Positions 63,532-64,000 of a stretch of 64,000 nucleotides of DNA are shown here, one piece after another. Both the position numbers and the translations under genes were made by a program. The notes under the pieces were generated by a model. That model had not been told where the DNA came from. It ran no database searches and worked only from the letters and a program-made list of their open reading frames with translations. Within the stretch, counting starts at the first letter, position 1; every line of letters starts with the position of its first letter. Source of the stretch: JAFAMB01 sp963775805 (lineage in GTDB: Bacteria > Verrucomicrobiota > Verrucomicrobiia > Chthoniobacterales > JAFAMB01); the NCBI GenBank assembly GCA_963775805.1, contig CAVZKG010000001.1:682001-746000 (forward strand), in the 5' to 3' direction.

Positions 63532-64000
63532 TAAACGTGATGTCCCGAAATTAACTGTACCCCACCGAATAATTTCTGCACAGTGGTCACTGGAACGATC
63601 CATCCTATGTCGCCCCCTGCCGCAAATACAACTCCGATTGCGGCATCGCCGACCTCATTTACTACTAGACTTCCCGAATCTCCAGGAATCGCGAAAGCCC
63701 CACTACTCCCACGCACTGTCCATACATTTTCGAACCATGCCAATGCCTTGAAATGCGTGCACCTATAAGGCAATGGCAAGTAGCTCACCGTTGAAGCCTC
63801 AACAGTCCCAGTTGTATACCCTGATGATCGACCAAACTTTTTGACTTGCATGCCAGAGGCCAGAGGCAAAATCCTCGAAGGAGTCGTAGCCACCATGCTG
63901 ATCGCCCTGCCAGGAGCTGACGGCACCTTCCGTAACCAATTTCGCAATCGCAACATCGGACTGATTGACCTCGACCAGTTCTACCACCCCACTCCTTAAT
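63531..64000 (-). pseudogene. Trypsin-like serine protease, frameshifted and cut by window edge
   Basis: The C-terminal part reads MQVKKFGRSSGYTTGTVEAS and FAIPGDSGSLVVNEVGDAAI, where GDSGS carries the catalytic Ser of a chymotrypsin-fold protease, and WIVPVTTVQKLFGGVQL at the end. Upstream, VELVEVNQSDVAIAKLVTE (catalytic Asp region, DxAIA) lies in another frame, so one frameshift lies near 63930. The start is beyond 64000. This is the Nal1/trypsin_2-like branch. It may be a pseudogene or a sequencing error. Confidence 0.6.

Overview
The window looks like a chromosomal segment of an uncultured soil-type Verrucomicrobium (Chthoniobacterales / Udaeobacter-like). The reasons are gene content (a UBact-type ubiquitin-like modifier beside a bacterial 20S proteasome beta subunit, a beta-propeller hybrid kinase, a GH63-type glucosidase, CPXCG and YbjQ-type small families), moderate GC, and intergenic DNA full of short dispersed repeats. 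The placement is inferred from gene families; there is no rRNA to confirm it.

Layout. 1-0.83 kb (minus): the start of prcB and, directly upstream, a 58-codon UBact gene. 0.9-4.9 kb: a LysM protein, the modABC molybdate transporter, a deoxyhypusine-synthase-like enzyme and a truncated HAD phosphatase. 4.9-14.9 kb: housekeeping genes: glmS, glgC, a TPR protein, prfB with its programmed frameshift, PAP2 phosphatase, an ArnT-like glycosyltransferase, DUF4412, Maf, DoxX and DUF2076 proteins. 14.9-20.9 kb: TPR, LysM and BON envelope proteins, a metallo-beta-lactamase-fold hydrolase, PPK2, a Trm112-like protein and MoeB-rhodanese. 21-29.8 kb: GH63-type glucosidase, MOSC protein, prolyl oligopeptidase, and a large FAD/Fe-S oxidoreductase. 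29.9-37.2 kb: a myo-inositol catabolic cluster iolD-iolB-gabD-iolE-(Hyi-like)-iolG.

37.3-41.8 kb is a graveyard of three decayed insertion sequences (IS110, IS256, IS1380 types) followed by repeats. 42.1-47.1 kb holds a hybrid histidine kinase overlapping a LuxR-type response regulator. 47.1-51.4 kb has zwf, a glucose-dehydrogenase-like SDR and a fused SpmA-SpmB protein. 51.7-57.5 kb (minus) reads lepA-lepB-membrane protein-degenerate ABC ATPase-squalene/phytoene synthase, with overlaps at the lepA/lepB and ATPase/synthase joints. 57.7-59 kb starts a respiratory complex I locus (nuoB-nuoC) that is cut short by a CPXCG protein. 59-64 kb is accessory: repeat-rich DNA, an unknown protein with a perfect Shine-Dalgarno, a triple YbjQ-domain protein, a cupin, tRNA-Phe, and a frameshifted trypsin-like protease with a translationally coupled partner at the right edge.

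The least ordinary items are the UBact-proteasome locus (its modifier gene is too short for usual ORF cut-offs), the catalytically degenerate ABC ATPase tied to a membrane protein and a terpenoid synthase, and several families of short dispersed repeats that in places supply the ends of coding sequences.
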